Assembly (NCBI GenBank): GCA_903908495.1
Contig: CAIVSK010000270.1
Location: 1-35,051, forward strand
Origin: Akkermansiaceae bacterium
GTDB lineage: Bacteria > Verrucomicrobiota > Verrucomicrobiia > Verrucomicrobiales > Akkermansiaceae
Length of the DNA stretch: 35,051 nucleotides
Direction: 5' to 3'
Numbering within the stretch: the stretch's first letter is position 1; each line of letters starts with the position of its first letter. This document shows, one piece after another, positions 8,695 through 16,089 of the stretch. The notes beneath the pieces are model-generated. The model was given only the letters and a program-made list of their open reading frames with translations. It had not been told where the DNA came from and did no database searches. The translations under genes and the position numbers were made by a program.

Positions 8695-9672
8695 TCAGCG
8701 CAGCCAGGCAGCGGCGTGCTTGGCAAAATAGGTTAGAATCATGTCGGCGCCGGCGCGTTTGATGCCGGTGAGGCTTTCGAGCACGATGGCGCGCTCGTCG
8801 AGCCATCCGCCGGCCGCGGCGCTCTTGAGCATGAGGTACTCGCCGCTGACCTGATAGGCGGCGACCGGCAGGGTGGTGGTGTCGCGCACCTTGGCGATGA
8901 CGTCCAGGTAGGGGCCGGCGGGCTTGACCATGAGCATGTCGGCGCCCTCGGCTTCATCCAGCAGGGCTTCGCGGACGGCCTCGCGGGAGTTGGCCGGATC
9001 CATCTGATAGGTCTTCTTGTCGCCATCCTTGGGGGCGGAATCCAGCGCGCCGCGGAACGGTCCGTAAAAGGCGGAGGCATATTTGGCGGTGTAGCTCATG
9101 ATCGAGACATCCTGGAAGTCGTCGGCATCGAGGGCTTCGCGGATGGCGGCCACGCGGCCGTCCATCATGTCGGAAGGAGCCACAATGTCTGCGCCGGCGC
9201 GGGCATGGCAGAGTGCCTGTTCGCACAGGATGGCCACGGTCTCGTCATTGAGGATGGTCAGGTTGCCGTGTTCATCGCGGCGCACCACGCCGTCGTGGCC
9301 ATCGGAGTTATAGGGATCGAGGGCGACGTCGGTGATGACGCAGAGGGTGGGGATGGCGGCCTTGAGGGCGCGGATGGCGCGCGGCACCAGGCCGGCGTCG
9401 TTGCTGCATTCCTCGGCCAGCGGGGACTTGAGGGATTCCTCGATTTTAGGAAACAGGACGATGGCGGGAACGCCGAGGGCGTGGGCTTCGGCGGCCTCGC
9501 GCAACAGCCCGTCTAACGACCATCGGGTGACCCCGGGCATCGAGGCAATCGGGGTGTCCACCGCGTCTTCATGCAAGAACAGGGGGAGAATGAAATCGGC
9601 GGGCGAGAGGGTGGTCTCACGCACCATCGAGCGGATGGCGGGACTGCGGCGGTTGCGGCGTGGGCGGATCAT
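8695..9672 (-). CDS. hemB: Delta-aminolevulinic acid dehydratase (porphobilinogen synthase)
   Basis: HemB condenses two 5-aminolevulinate molecules to porphobilinogen in cytoplasmic tetrapyrrole synthesis. With the start at 9672 (MIRPRRNRRSPAIRSMVRE) the protein has 325 residues, typical for the family; ATGs at 9684 and 9708 are possible but add atypical residues. Schiff-base lysines are Lys197 in SYTAKYASAFYGPF and Lys250 in MVKPAGPYLD. The metal segment reads DVALDPYNSDGHDG, with Asp where zinc enzymes have Cys, so this is the magnesium/potassium-dependent type. No Shine-Dalgarno site is evident. The gene appears monocistronic. Confidence 0.95.
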   Translation of the reverse strand: MIRPRRNRRSPAIRSMVRETTLSPADFILPLFLHEDAVDTPIASMPGVTRWSLDGLLREAAEAHALGVPAIVLFPKIEESLKSPLAEECSNDAGLVPRAIRALKAAIPTLCVITDVALDPYNSDGHDGVVRRDEHGNLTILNDETVAILCEQALCHARAGADIVAPSDMMDGRVAAIREALDADDFQDVSIMSYTAKYASAFYGPFRGALDSAPKDGDKKTYQMDPANSREAVREALLDEAEGADMLMVKPAGPYLDVIAKVRDTTTLPVAAYQVSGEYLMLKSAAAGGWLDERAIVLESLTGIKRAGADMILTYFAKHAAAWLR

Positions 9673-9708
9673 GGGGGGGAGCATGAAGACTCGAGACTCG
9701 CGACGCAA

Positions 9709-10007
9709 GGCAGAAGACGTCGGCAGCAGGCACCGCCGGCACAGGCACCACAGCCAGTCAGGCGATCTCGCGGCGGCCGGCTGTGGTTTCTTTTACCTGG
9801 CATGGCCGGAGGCAAGAGGAAGATGGCGGCACTGCCTGGCTGGTCGTGCCTCACTGAGGAGCCCACCTCGGGACCATCTTCGGATAAGGGGACAGAGAAA
9901 TAGTCGGAGAGATCGTCGAGCCTTGGTGAAATTGGGGCCGAAGGCTGCGTTTTGGGGATGGAGTTGGCGGCTGCTTAGCGGTCCATTTCTCCACACGACA
10001 GTCCTCA
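9709..10007. other. Intergenic region, no gene seen, one inverted repeat
   Basis: About 300 bases between acpS and hemB hold no convincing coding frame. A perfect 9-bp inverted repeat ACCACAGCC (9747-9755) / GGCTGTGGT (9779-9787) is followed on the plus strand by TTCTTTT, which resembles a terminator, but no plus-strand gene precedes it. For acpS on the minus strand the same stem lacks a T-tract. Confidence 0.4.
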
Positions 10008-10400
10008 TCAAGTCATGCTGGCCTTGACTGCGACGGCATTGGCGGCGGCGTAGGCATGGGTGTGGGTGAGGCTGATTTGGACTTCGCGGATGCCATGGGA
10101 GTTGGCAAAGGCGGCGGCTGCGCCATGCAGTGAGAGTTTGGGGGCACCACTGGCAAGGTGGGTGACTTCCAATTCGAGCCAACCGGCGTGGGCGCCGATG
10201 CCGGTGCCGAGGGCTTTGGCAACCGCCTCCTTGGCGGCAAAGCGCGCGGCGTAGTGGATGGCCGGAGCCTTCTTGGTGTCACAGTATGCACGCTCGGCAG
10301 CGGTGAAGAGGCGGGCGACAAACGCCTCGCCATGGCGCTCGATGGCGGCGGCAATGCGCGCCACCTCCACCACGTCGATGCCAATGCCGTGAAGTGTCAT
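10008..10400 (-). CDS. acpS: Holo-[acyl-carrier-protein] synthase
   Basis: AcpS transfers 4'-phosphopantetheine from CoA to apo-ACP and is needed for fatty acid synthesis. The start at 10400 (MTLHGIGIDVVEV) gives 130 residues, normal for a bacterial AcpS. Magnesium-binding residues are Asp9 in GIGIDVVE and Glu58 in RFAAKEAVAKALGTG. The QISLTHTHAYAAA block near the end is also typical. The ATG overlaps the pdxJ stop codon by four bases (ATGA), so the two are translationally coupled, the familiar pdxJ-acpS pairing. A frame extending upstream to 10526 is only overlap with pdxJ. Confidence 0.95.
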   Translation of the reverse strand: MTLHGIGIDVVEVARIAAAIERHGEAFVARLFTAAERAYCDTKKAPAIHYAARFAAKEAVAKALGTGIGAHAGWLELEVTHLASGAPKLSLHGAAAAFANSHGIREVQISLTHTHAYAAANAVAVKASMT

Positions 10401-11149
10401 CGCGCCGCAGGGTACGAGCTCATGAGTTGCTTGATGTCGCGCACGGCCTGGCTGAGTCCGACGCGCAGGGCGCGGGCCACGATGCTGTGGCCGATGTTCA
10501 GCTCTGTCAGATAGGGAACGGCCCACAGGCGGGTGAGGTTGGTGTAATTGATGCCATGGCCGGCATTGACTTGGAGGCCGGCACTCATGCCGTTGCGGGC
10601 GGCGGCGGCGAGGCGGGCGATTTCGAGGTCTTGAGCGTCGTCGGCGGCGTTGGCGAAGCCACCGGTGTGGAGTTCGATCATGCGGGCACCGGAGCGGGCG
10701 GCGGCCTCGACTTGTGGCAGTTCAGGATCGATGAACAAGCTCACCCGGATGCCGGCGTCCTGCAGTTGGGTCACTGCGCTGTGGACTTGCGCGAAGCGTC
10801 CTGCCACATCCAGTCCGCCCTCGGTGGTGAGTTCCTCGCGGGATTCCGGCACCAGGCAGGCGTAGTCCGGTTTGAGTTTCAGGGCGATGGCGATCATTTC
10901 CGCGGTGACGCCCATTTCAAAATTCAGTGGCAGTGGCACTTCGGCCCGGATCCGGAAGGCATCCGCATCCTGCATGTGGCGGCGGTCGCCGCGGACGTGG
11001 ATGGTCAGTGAGTCGGCTCCGCCTTCCAATGCATCGAAGGCGGCCACCAGCGGCGAGGGTTCGGCGGTGGATGCGTCCGGCGTGCGGGCGTAGCGCGCCT
11101 GGCGCAGGGTGGCGATGTGATCGATATTGACGCCGAGAAGCAGTGGCAT
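10397..11149 (-). CDS. pdxJ: Pyridoxine 5'-phosphate synthase
   Basis: PdxJ makes pyridoxine 5'-phosphate from 1-deoxyxylulose 5-phosphate and 3-amino-2-oxopropyl phosphate in the DXP-dependent vitamin B6 route. The start at 11149 (MPLLLGVNIDHIATLRQAR) matches the invariant family N-terminus; an ATG at 11203 would add 18 unusual residues. The 250-residue length is normal. Conserved blocks include SLTIHVRGDRRHMQD, FEMGVTAEM, LVPESREELTTEGGLD, VNAGHGINY and LNIGHSIVARAL. It overlaps acpS by four bases. Confidence 0.96.
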   Translation of the reverse strand: MPLLLGVNIDHIATLRQARYARTPDASTAEPSPLVAAFDALEGGADSLTIHVRGDRRHMQDADAFRIRAEVPLPLNFEMGVTAEMIAIALKLKPDYACLVPESREELTTEGGLDVAGRFAQVHSAVTQLQDAGIRVSLFIDPELPQVEAAARSGARMIELHTGGFANAADDAQDLEIARLAAAARNGMSAGLQVNAGHGINYTNLTRLWAVPYLTELNIGHSIVARALRVGLSQAVRDIKQLMSSYPAAR

Positions 11150-11255
11150 GCAGCGAGCGTAGCGGACGGATGCGGTGCCGGCAAGGCGGAAGGGAGGGAG
11201 CATGGTAAGCCAATGCGTGGTGGCTAACCGCTCCCGATTGCTTCCTCATGGTTCT

Positions 11256-11328
11256 GGGCGATTCGGAGATCGCCCCTCTTTGGCGGCTGGCTCTTGCGCT
11301 TGGCATGGTACGGGGACCAGTGTCCCCG
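11256..11328. repeat. Two perfect intergenic hairpins
   Basis: Between pdxJ and the amidase, GGGCGAT (11256-11262) pairs with ATCGCCC (11269-11275) around a 6-base loop. CGGGGAC (11311-11317) pairs with GTCCCCG (11322-11328) around a 4-base loop. The second lies just after the amidase stop codon on the minus strand and could act as its transcript end, but neither has a T-tract. They look like REP-type elements. Confidence 0.5.
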
Positions 11329-11336
11329 CTCCGGGC

Positions 11337-11939
11337 TCAATAACTGCTGCGATAGCGCATGATGCCCTCGGCAATGCCGCGGGCGAGGGAGTCGCGGAAC
11401 CAGGCGGATTTCATCCGGTTGCGCTCGCTGGTGTTGCTGACAAAACCACATTCGACCAGGATGGACGGGATGGTGGGGTAGCGAATAACGTAAAAGCGCG
11501 CGGTCTTCAACCCGCGATTGGCGGAGGCGACGCGGCTGGTGATGGCCGTGTGCACGCACTGGGCGAGTTGCTGGCTTTGTGGCGTGCAATAATAGGTTTC
11601 CAAGCCATTGGCATCGGGCTTCCAAGTGTAGTTGTAATGGATGGCGACGAAAATCGCGTCGCGATAGCCGTTGGCGATGTTGACGCGTTCGGGCAGGGTC
11701 ACGAAATAGTCGCTGCGGCGGGTCATGACGGTGTTGATGCCGTGTTCGCGGAGTTGGGCTTCCAAGCGCGTGGCGGTGTCCAACGCCAGATGCTTTTCGT
11801 AAACCTGCCCCCACTGGCCACCCCGGTCCTGGCCGCCATGGCCGGGATCAATCACCACCGTGCGGAAGGTCGCTGCCTGCGCTGGCGCAGCCAATGTGAA
11901 AATGACCAAGGCCGTCGCAAATTGAAATAGCGTTTTCAT
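11337..11939 (-). CDS. Exported N-acetylmuramoyl-L-alanine amidase (Amidase_3)
   Basis: This 200-residue periplasmic enzyme cleaves the bond between N-acetylmuramic acid and L-alanine in peptidoglycan, needing zinc. Residues 1-23 are a signal peptide ending AQAA. The Amidase_3 fold has zinc ligands His34 (DPGHGG), Glu48 (YEKHLAL) and His101 (FVAIHYN), and the catalytic Glu163 (SILVECGFVSN). The usual HxNA after the third ligand reads HYNY, a mild variant. No cell-wall-binding or SPOR domain is attached, so it is a minimal catalytic unit. An AT-rich leader lies upstream (11940-12010) and probably holds its promoter. Confidence 0.93.
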   Translation of the reverse strand: MKTLFQFATALVIFTLAAPAQAATFRTVVIDPGHGGQDRGGQWGQVYEKHLALDTATRLEAQLREHGINTVMTRRSDYFVTLPERVNIANGYRDAIFVAIHYNYTWKPDANGLETYYCTPQSQQLAQCVHTAITSRVASANRGLKTARFYVIRYPTIPSILVECGFVSNTSERNRMKSAWFRDSLARGIAEGIMRYRSSY

Positions 11940-12037
11940 TGGGATTTTTGGCGTTACAGATAGTTTGGAAATATTGATATTTTCCTAAACTTGTAAAGCT
12001 ATTTTTTTGGAAAAGTGGGTTTTGAGCGGGGGGGGGG

Positions 12038-12901
12038 CTAGAAAGTGAGGGACGGGCGTTCGGAGAGTTTGCGGAATTTGGCGCGGGCTGCAGCGGCGGC
12101 TTTGGGGTCGTAGAGGATGCTGTTGGTGACGCTGACGCTGCCATCGGGGGCGGTAACGAGCTGCGGATCGCCCTGCGGGCCGCACTGGTGGACGGCGCGA
12201 TCGGCGAGTTTGCCATCGGTATCGATCTGGCAATGGACCCATGCGTTTGGGCTGGCGAGGAAGAGCACGTGCATGCGTTGGTTTTTATCCACGGTGACGC
12301 TGGGATTGCGCAGGAGGAGCGCCTCGCCGAGCGTGAATGTGCGGATGGGCAGCCCGCTGCGGCCATCGAGAACCTGGGCATACAGCTGGGATTTTTGATC
12401 ACCGCTGAAGTTCAGGACGCGGAATTCGCGGGTCTTGCCGGAGCGTCCGCCGACGCCGACTTTCTGGGTCCAATACGGGCGGCCGGGGCTGACGGTGATC
12501 AGGACGCGGTTGGTGGTGGTGGTTTCGCCGTCGCGGCCGGGCATGCGGACGGTGGCGGAGGTGGAGTAGGTGCCCGAGTCACTGAGTTGGAACAGTCCGG
12601 AGATATCGACCTGGCGGGACAAGGTCTTGCCGGCACTGATCTGCATCACCCCGAAGGCGCTGCGACCGAGCGGGCTGACAGGCTCGCCCTGGGCGTTGGT
12701 GATGACGAAGTCAAGCCACGGTCGTAGCGCCTCACCTTGGAACACGATGTCGCGCCCGGCATGATTGGTGATGGTCACGGTGGCCACAATGGGTTCCCCG
12801 GACAGGTACTGGGTCTTGGAGAGACGCAGGGAAGTGGCAAGCTGGGCCTGGACCAGGCCGGACATGGCGAGCACCGGAACAATCAGTCGGAAAAGTGACA
12901 T
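12038..12901 (-). CDS. Exported beta-sandwich protein of unknown function
   Basis: I do not recognise a named family. The start at 12901 (MSLFRLIVPVLAM) gives 287 residues with a signal peptide ending near VQAQ; an upstream ATG at 12946 lies before the hydrophobic core and is less likely. Residues about 22-130 read as an Ig-like beta-sandwich (KTQYLSGEPIVATVTITNHAG, here partly quoted as EPIVATVTITNHAG), of the type seen in BsuPI-like and other secreted proteins. Residues 135-260 are mostly beta. A segment RPWLDFVITNAQGEPV resembles KPWLDSLQLVVRDSQGKPG in the lipoprotein at 15094-16056, which suggests a shared domain. A good -35 box TTGACA lies at 12946-12941. A run of ten G directly follows the stop codon. 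Confidence 0.6.
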   Translation of the reverse strand: MSLFRLIVPVLAMSGLVQAQLATSLRLSKTQYLSGEPIVATVTITNHAGRDIVFQGEALRPWLDFVITNAQGEPVSPLGRSAFGVMQISAGKTLSRQVDISGLFQLSDSGTYSTSATVRMPGRDGETTTTNRVLITVSPGRPYWTQKVGVGGRSGKTREFRVLNFSGDQKSQLYAQVLDGRSGLPIRTFTLGEALLLRNPSVTVDKNQRMHVLFLASPNAWVHCQIDTDGKLADRAVHQCGPQGDPQLVTAPDGSVSVTNSILYDPKAAAAARAKFRKLSERPSLTF

Positions 12902-12940
12902 GGTAATCAACGTGGGTAGGGTAGTGGTATATTTACGGGG

Positions 12941-12946
12941 TGTCAA
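12941..12946 (-). promoter_or_regulatory. Consensus -35 box before the beta-sandwich gene
   Basis: The minus strand reads TTGACA at 12946-12941. Seventeen bases on, TACCCT is only a weak -10 box, so either the -10 element is poor or another sigma factor is used. The ATG lies 40 bases downstream of the -35 box. Confidence 0.35.
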
Positions 12947-12954
12947 ACTAACTC

Positions 12955-12975
12955 CTTGCTAACGGTCGGAGCAAG
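12955..12975 (-). terminator. Possible hairpin after pta, no T-tract
   Basis: Six bases after the pta stop codon the minus strand can form CTTGCT / AGCAAG with a 9-base loop. No run of T follows, so this is at best a weak or Rho-assisted transcript end. Confidence 0.3.
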
Positions 12976-12981
12976 CATCGG

Positions 12982-14055
12982 TCAATAGTCCGAGTCCGGA
13001 TAGAGCTGATGGAACTTGATGGCTTCGACGGCGACGGCGGCGGTGGTGCCGAAGATCGTTTCGACGCTGGCGGTGCGTGCGATTTGAGCGGCGGGGCGGG
13101 ACAGGCCGAGGATGATCTGGCCGTAGGTTTGGGCACCGGCGAGGTGTTGCAACAATTTGAGCGAGATGTGGGCGGCGTCCAGATTGGGAAACACCAGCAC
13201 GTCGGCGGCCAGCCGTGATTCGGCGCCGGGGAGCTTGATTTCAGCGGCTGCCGGATCGATGGCCACGTCGGCTTGCACCTCGCCCGCGATGTCGATTTCG
13301 AGGAACTCGGCAGCGGCCCGCTCGCGGGCAAGGGCAGCGGCAGCGGCCATGCGCTTGGCATCGGGTGTGTTGGCGGAGCCATTGGTGGAGTGGCTGAGCA
13401 TGGCCACGCGCGGGGTGCGGCCGAGGAAGTGGCGGGCGAGTTTGCCGGTTTCCAAAGCGATGGAGGCGAGGTCCTCGACGGTGGGATTGGGGATGAGTCC
13501 GCAGTCGGCCAGAAACAACAGGCCGTCGTTGCCGAGATGCTTGAAGTGCGATCCCAGAATCACGCTGGTGGCGAAGATTTTGGCGACGTGGGGGAGCGGT
13601 TTGATGGTCTGGATGAGGGCGCGGAAAAACGCCGCGGGTTGCGATTGGTTGCCGCTGACGATCGCATCGGCCTGACCATATTGGACCATCAGCGCGCCGA
13701 AATAATGCGGGCGGGCGACAATTTCCGCTGGATCGGCCGCTTGCAAGGTGCGGTAGCGGGCCATGTTCTCCATCCGCCGGCAGAACAACCCGAAATCGGT
13801 GGCGGTGGGCGGATCGATGATGTGAATGAAGGTCAGTGGCACACCGTGGGCGGCGGCCAGGGCGCGGATGCGCTCGCGGTTGCCCAAAAGGATGGGGGCG
13901 ACGGCCTGTTCTTTGACGAGGTAGGCGGCGACCTGGAGGATGCGCAGGTCCTCGCCCTCGGTGAACACGATGCGCTTGGGATGGCGACGCAGCTGGTCAA
14001 GGAGGAGCGTGGTGACCACGTTGTCGGCGGGGAATTCTGGGGGAAAATCGGACAT
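12982..14055 (-). CDS. pta: Phosphate acetyltransferase (PTA/PTB domain)
   Basis: The enzyme interconverts acetyl-CoA and acetyl phosphate in acetate metabolism; it is cytoplasmic. The start at 14055 (MSDFPPEFPADN) gives 357 residues, the size of single-domain class I enzymes. Visible blocks are KRIVFTEGEDLRILQVAAYL, the YFGALMVQYGQADAIVSG segment, FLADCGLIPNPTVEDLASIA, RVAMLSHSTNGSA and the C-terminal GLSRPAAQIARTASVETIFGT (quoted in part: GLSRPAAQIARTASVE). Its 5' end is divergent from the histidinol-phosphatase gene with an 84-base gap. No acetate kinase gene adjoins it, which is unusual. A phosphate butyryltransferase role cannot be fully excluded. Confidence 0.85.
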   Translation of the reverse strand: MSDFPPEFPADNVVTTLLLDQLRRHPKRIVFTEGEDLRILQVAAYLVKEQAVAPILLGNRERIRALAAAHGVPLTFIHIIDPPTATDFGLFCRRMENMARYRTLQAADPAEIVARPHYFGALMVQYGQADAIVSGNQSQPAAFFRALIQTIKPLPHVAKIFATSVILGSHFKHLGNDGLLFLADCGLIPNPTVEDLASIALETGKLARHFLGRTPRVAMLSHSTNGSANTPDAKRMAAAAALARERAAAEFLEIDIAGEVQADVAIDPAAAEIKLPGAESRLAADVLVFPNLDAAHISLKLLQHLAGAQTYGQIILGLSRPAAQIARTASVETIFGTTAAVAVEAIKFHQLYPDSDY

Positions 14056-14139
14056 TGGGGAACTGGCGCTTGCGCCGTGGCCGCAGTCTAGTATGACATT
14101 GGGCTTCCGTTCAACCCCGATTCCCACCGAAAATTCGCC

Positions 14140-14952
14140 GTGCCAGCCGATTATCACAGTCACACCCCGTTGTGCCGCCACGCCGATGGTACCGCAGAAG
14201 CGTATGTGGACGCCGCCCTGCTGGCGGGCCTTAGCGAATTCGGGATTTCCGATCACGCGCCCCTGCTGCCGGAGCCCTTCGACGACTGGCGGATGCTTGA
14301 GCGCGACTTGCCGGACTATTTCCGCTGGATCGAACGGGCGCGGGCCCACGCCGACGGACGCCTGGCGATCCGCGCCGGGCTGGAGTGCGACTGGCTCCCT
14401 GGCTGCGAGCCGTGGGTCGGCCAACTCGCCGCGCGCCACGACTGGGACTACCTGATTGGCTCGGTGCACTACCTGCCCGACGCGGCGCTGGGAGTCTGGG
14501 ATTTTGACAACCCGAAATGGCTGGGGCGGTGGGCTGCGCAGGATGCGGAAGAGTGCTGGCTGAACTATTGGCAGGCATATGCCGCCATGGCAGAGAGCGG
14601 ATTGTTCGATATTCTGGGCCACCCGGATTTGGTGAAAAAATTCGGGTTTTTCCCGGCGGGCGAATTGGAGCGGTTTTACGAGCCGGCGATTGACGCGGTG
14701 GCGGCGTCCGGCTGCGTCATCGAGTTGAACACGGCGGGTTGGCACAAACCTTGCGCCGAATGCTATCCGGCCCCGCGGTTTTTGGAGCTCGCCTGTTCGG
14801 CCGGCATTCCGCTGGTGCTGTCCTCCGACGCCCATGCCCCCGACCAGGTCGGGCGGGATTTTGCCCGGGCCATAGGCGTGGCCAAGGCCGCAGGTTACAA
14901 GGAAACGGTGCTGTTTGACAAGCGCCAGCGGCGGACCGAACCCCTGCCTTAG
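14140..14952 (+). CDS. PHP-domain histidinol-phosphatase (HisJ/HisK type)
   Basis: This 270-residue enzyme probably removes phosphate from L-histidinol phosphate, the penultimate step of histidine synthesis. The PHP metal site begins DYHSHTPLCRHADG (His6, His8, His14), continues with GISDHAPLLP, the AGLECDWLPG and DYLIGSVHYL blocks, LFDILGHPDLVKKF and LSSDAHAPDQVG, all in the order of the HisJ family. Translation starts at GTG (14140); the nearest in-frame stop is at 14089 and no ATG lies between. It is divergent from pta. A more general PHP phosphoesterase role is possible. Confidence 0.87.
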   Translation: MPADYHSHTPLCRHADGTAEAYVDAALLAGLSEFGISDHAPLLPEPFDDWRMLERDLPDYFRWIERARAHADGRLAIRAGLECDWLPGCEPWVGQLAARHDWDYLIGSVHYLPDAALGVWDFDNPKWLGRWAAQDAEECWLNYWQAYAAMAESGLFDILGHPDLVKKFGFFPAGELERFYEPAIDAVAASGCVIELNTAGWHKPCAECYPAPRFLELACSAGIPLVLSSDAHAPDQVGRDFARAIGVAKAAGYKETVLFDKRQRRTEPLP

Positions 14953-14960
14953 CGATGCCG

Positions 14961-15034
14961 GGCTGCGCGCTGCTTGCGCAGCCAATGTGTGGAGTGCGGC
15001 GCGAAGGGGCGGAGCCCGCCACGCCGCTTTGGCT
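14961..15034. repeat. REP-like palindromes in a convergent gene gap
   Basis: GGCTGCGC (14961-14968) pairs perfectly with GCGCAGCC (14976-14983). GCGGCG (14996-15001) pairs with CGCCGC (15022-15027) and encloses GGCGG/CCGCC (15008-15012, 15016-15020). The motif TGTGGAGTGCGGCG with CGCCGCTTTGG is of a type I recall from intergenic repeats in Verrucomicrobiota. It may also end the histidinol-phosphatase transcript, as it starts nine bases after the stop, though without a T-tract. Confidence 0.55.
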
Positions 15035-15093
15035 TAACCGGGCGCGCTGCGGAGTTCCCGGCAGGCGCAACCCGTCCCGCGGATAGACAGCTG

Positions 15094-16056
15094 CTACTTA
15101 TCCTTGGTCAACAGCTGGTTGATAAGGGTTCGGCGCTTGGCCATAAGCGCTTGTGACGGCTCATCGTAGGAATCCTTCGCCATTTTGGCGTAGGCCGCCA
15201 CGGCAGTATCGTAAGCGGTCATGGCCTCCCGCGGCTTGCCTTGTTGAGCTAGCAAATCGCCCTTGAGTTCCCAGCCGCCGACGTCTTCGGGCTGGTCAGC
15301 CAAGAAGCTATCAATCTGCGCGGAGGCCGCCGCCCAATCCTTGCGATCCATCGACTCACGCATCAGCAGTTGACACTTGCGGGCCTTGTCGGCGGCAGAC
15401 AGCCCGGCAGGTTCCTGGGCAATGCGGACAATCGCCGGGCGAGATTCCACCACCTCTCCCGCTTCAGTTTTCAATAGGGCGCAAACCGAGTAGACACCCT
15501 GTGCCAGCTTTGCGCTGTCCTGTGACGCCAAGCGCCACATCGCCCTGCCGGTCGTCTGGCCTGAGAGTTCCAGCCGGCCCGCAGGCTCGAATCGAACCCG
15601 CGTCATCTTCCAATCGACTTGCCGGCCGGGCTTCCCTTGCGAATCCCGCACCACCAGTTGCAGCGAGTCGAGCCACGGTTTCTCCGTCGAGCCGAGTACG
15701 ACGGGTGGGCTGCCCTGGCCAGCACCGAAGCGGGCGGGATGGGACAGCACAACCATGAATGTGACCGGCCAGCCGGATGCGACCTGGCAATCAGTGGTGT
15801 CGTTGGCCGACAGCGATAGCACCGGCTTGAGAGGCTTTTCGCGGCGGGCCGCGGCGGGTCGCTCGGCGGGGGCGGCCGTGGGCAGTGGCTCACCGGCAGT
15901 CGCAACTGGCTTATTAGGTTCCGCCGCCGGCGCGGCTGACTTCCTGCGCGAGCAGCCTTGAATGCTCAAGGCGATTGCAGCCGACGCCGTCAGGGCCGCC
16001 AGGGCGATCAAGGTGGGTTTCCGTCGGGCATGGGACGAAATGGCAGTCATCGGCAT
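15094..16056 (-). CDS. Probable lipoprotein with beta-sandwich and TPR-like tail
   Basis: I do not recognise a named family. The 320-residue protein has an N-terminal Arg pair, a hydrophobic stretch and LSIQGC with Cys35, a somewhat weak lipobox, so it is probably lipid-anchored. Residues 36-75 are an Ala/Pro-rich linker. Residues about 78-215 form a beta-rich domain (KPVLSLSANDTTDCQVASG, KPWLDSLQLVVRDSQGKPG) that resembles the exported protein at 12038-12901. Residues 225-318 are helical with Ala spacing (SAQIDSFLADQPEDVGGWEL, AMTAYDTAVAAYAKM), like one or two TPR units. It follows the metzincin-like gene by 33 bases and is probably cotranscribed with it. Confidence 0.65.
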   Translation of the reverse strand: MPMTAISSHARRKPTLIALAALTASAAIALSIQGCSRRKSAAPAAEPNKPVATAGEPLPTAAPAERPAAARREKPLKPVLSLSANDTTDCQVASGWPVTFMVVLSHPARFGAGQGSPPVVLGSTEKPWLDSLQLVVRDSQGKPGRQVDWKMTRVRFEPAGRLELSGQTTGRAMWRLASQDSAKLAQGVYSVCALLKTEAGEVVESRPAIVRIAQEPAGLSAADKARKCQLLMRESMDRKDWAAASAQIDSFLADQPEDVGGWELKGDLLAQQGKPREAMTAYDTAVAAYAKMAKDSYDEPSQALMAKRRTLINQLLTKDK

Positions 16057-16089
16057 CGTTGGGTTGTGATTTTACCGAGCATCGGACTA

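Noticed and set aside
9747-9794. Hairpin plus TTCTTTT as a plus-strand terminator
   Set aside because: No plus-strand gene lies upstream, so there is no transcript to end; reported only as an inverted repeat.
9709-10007. Short plus-strand frames between acpS and hemB
   Set aside because: No ribosome-binding site, no conserved motif, and overlapping frames of similar length on both strands.
11256-11275. Hairpin as a Rho-independent terminator
   Set aside because: No proper T-tract follows on either strand; a REP-like element is more likely.
12028-12037. Run of ten G as a phase-variation tract
   Set aside because: It lies directly after the stop codon of the minus-strand gene, so slippage would not change the protein.
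14056-14985. Upstream extension of the pta frame to a 667-residue protein
   Set aside because: The extra part lies antisense to the well-supported histidinol-phosphatase gene and shows no family motifs; the ATG at 14055 gives a normal pta length.
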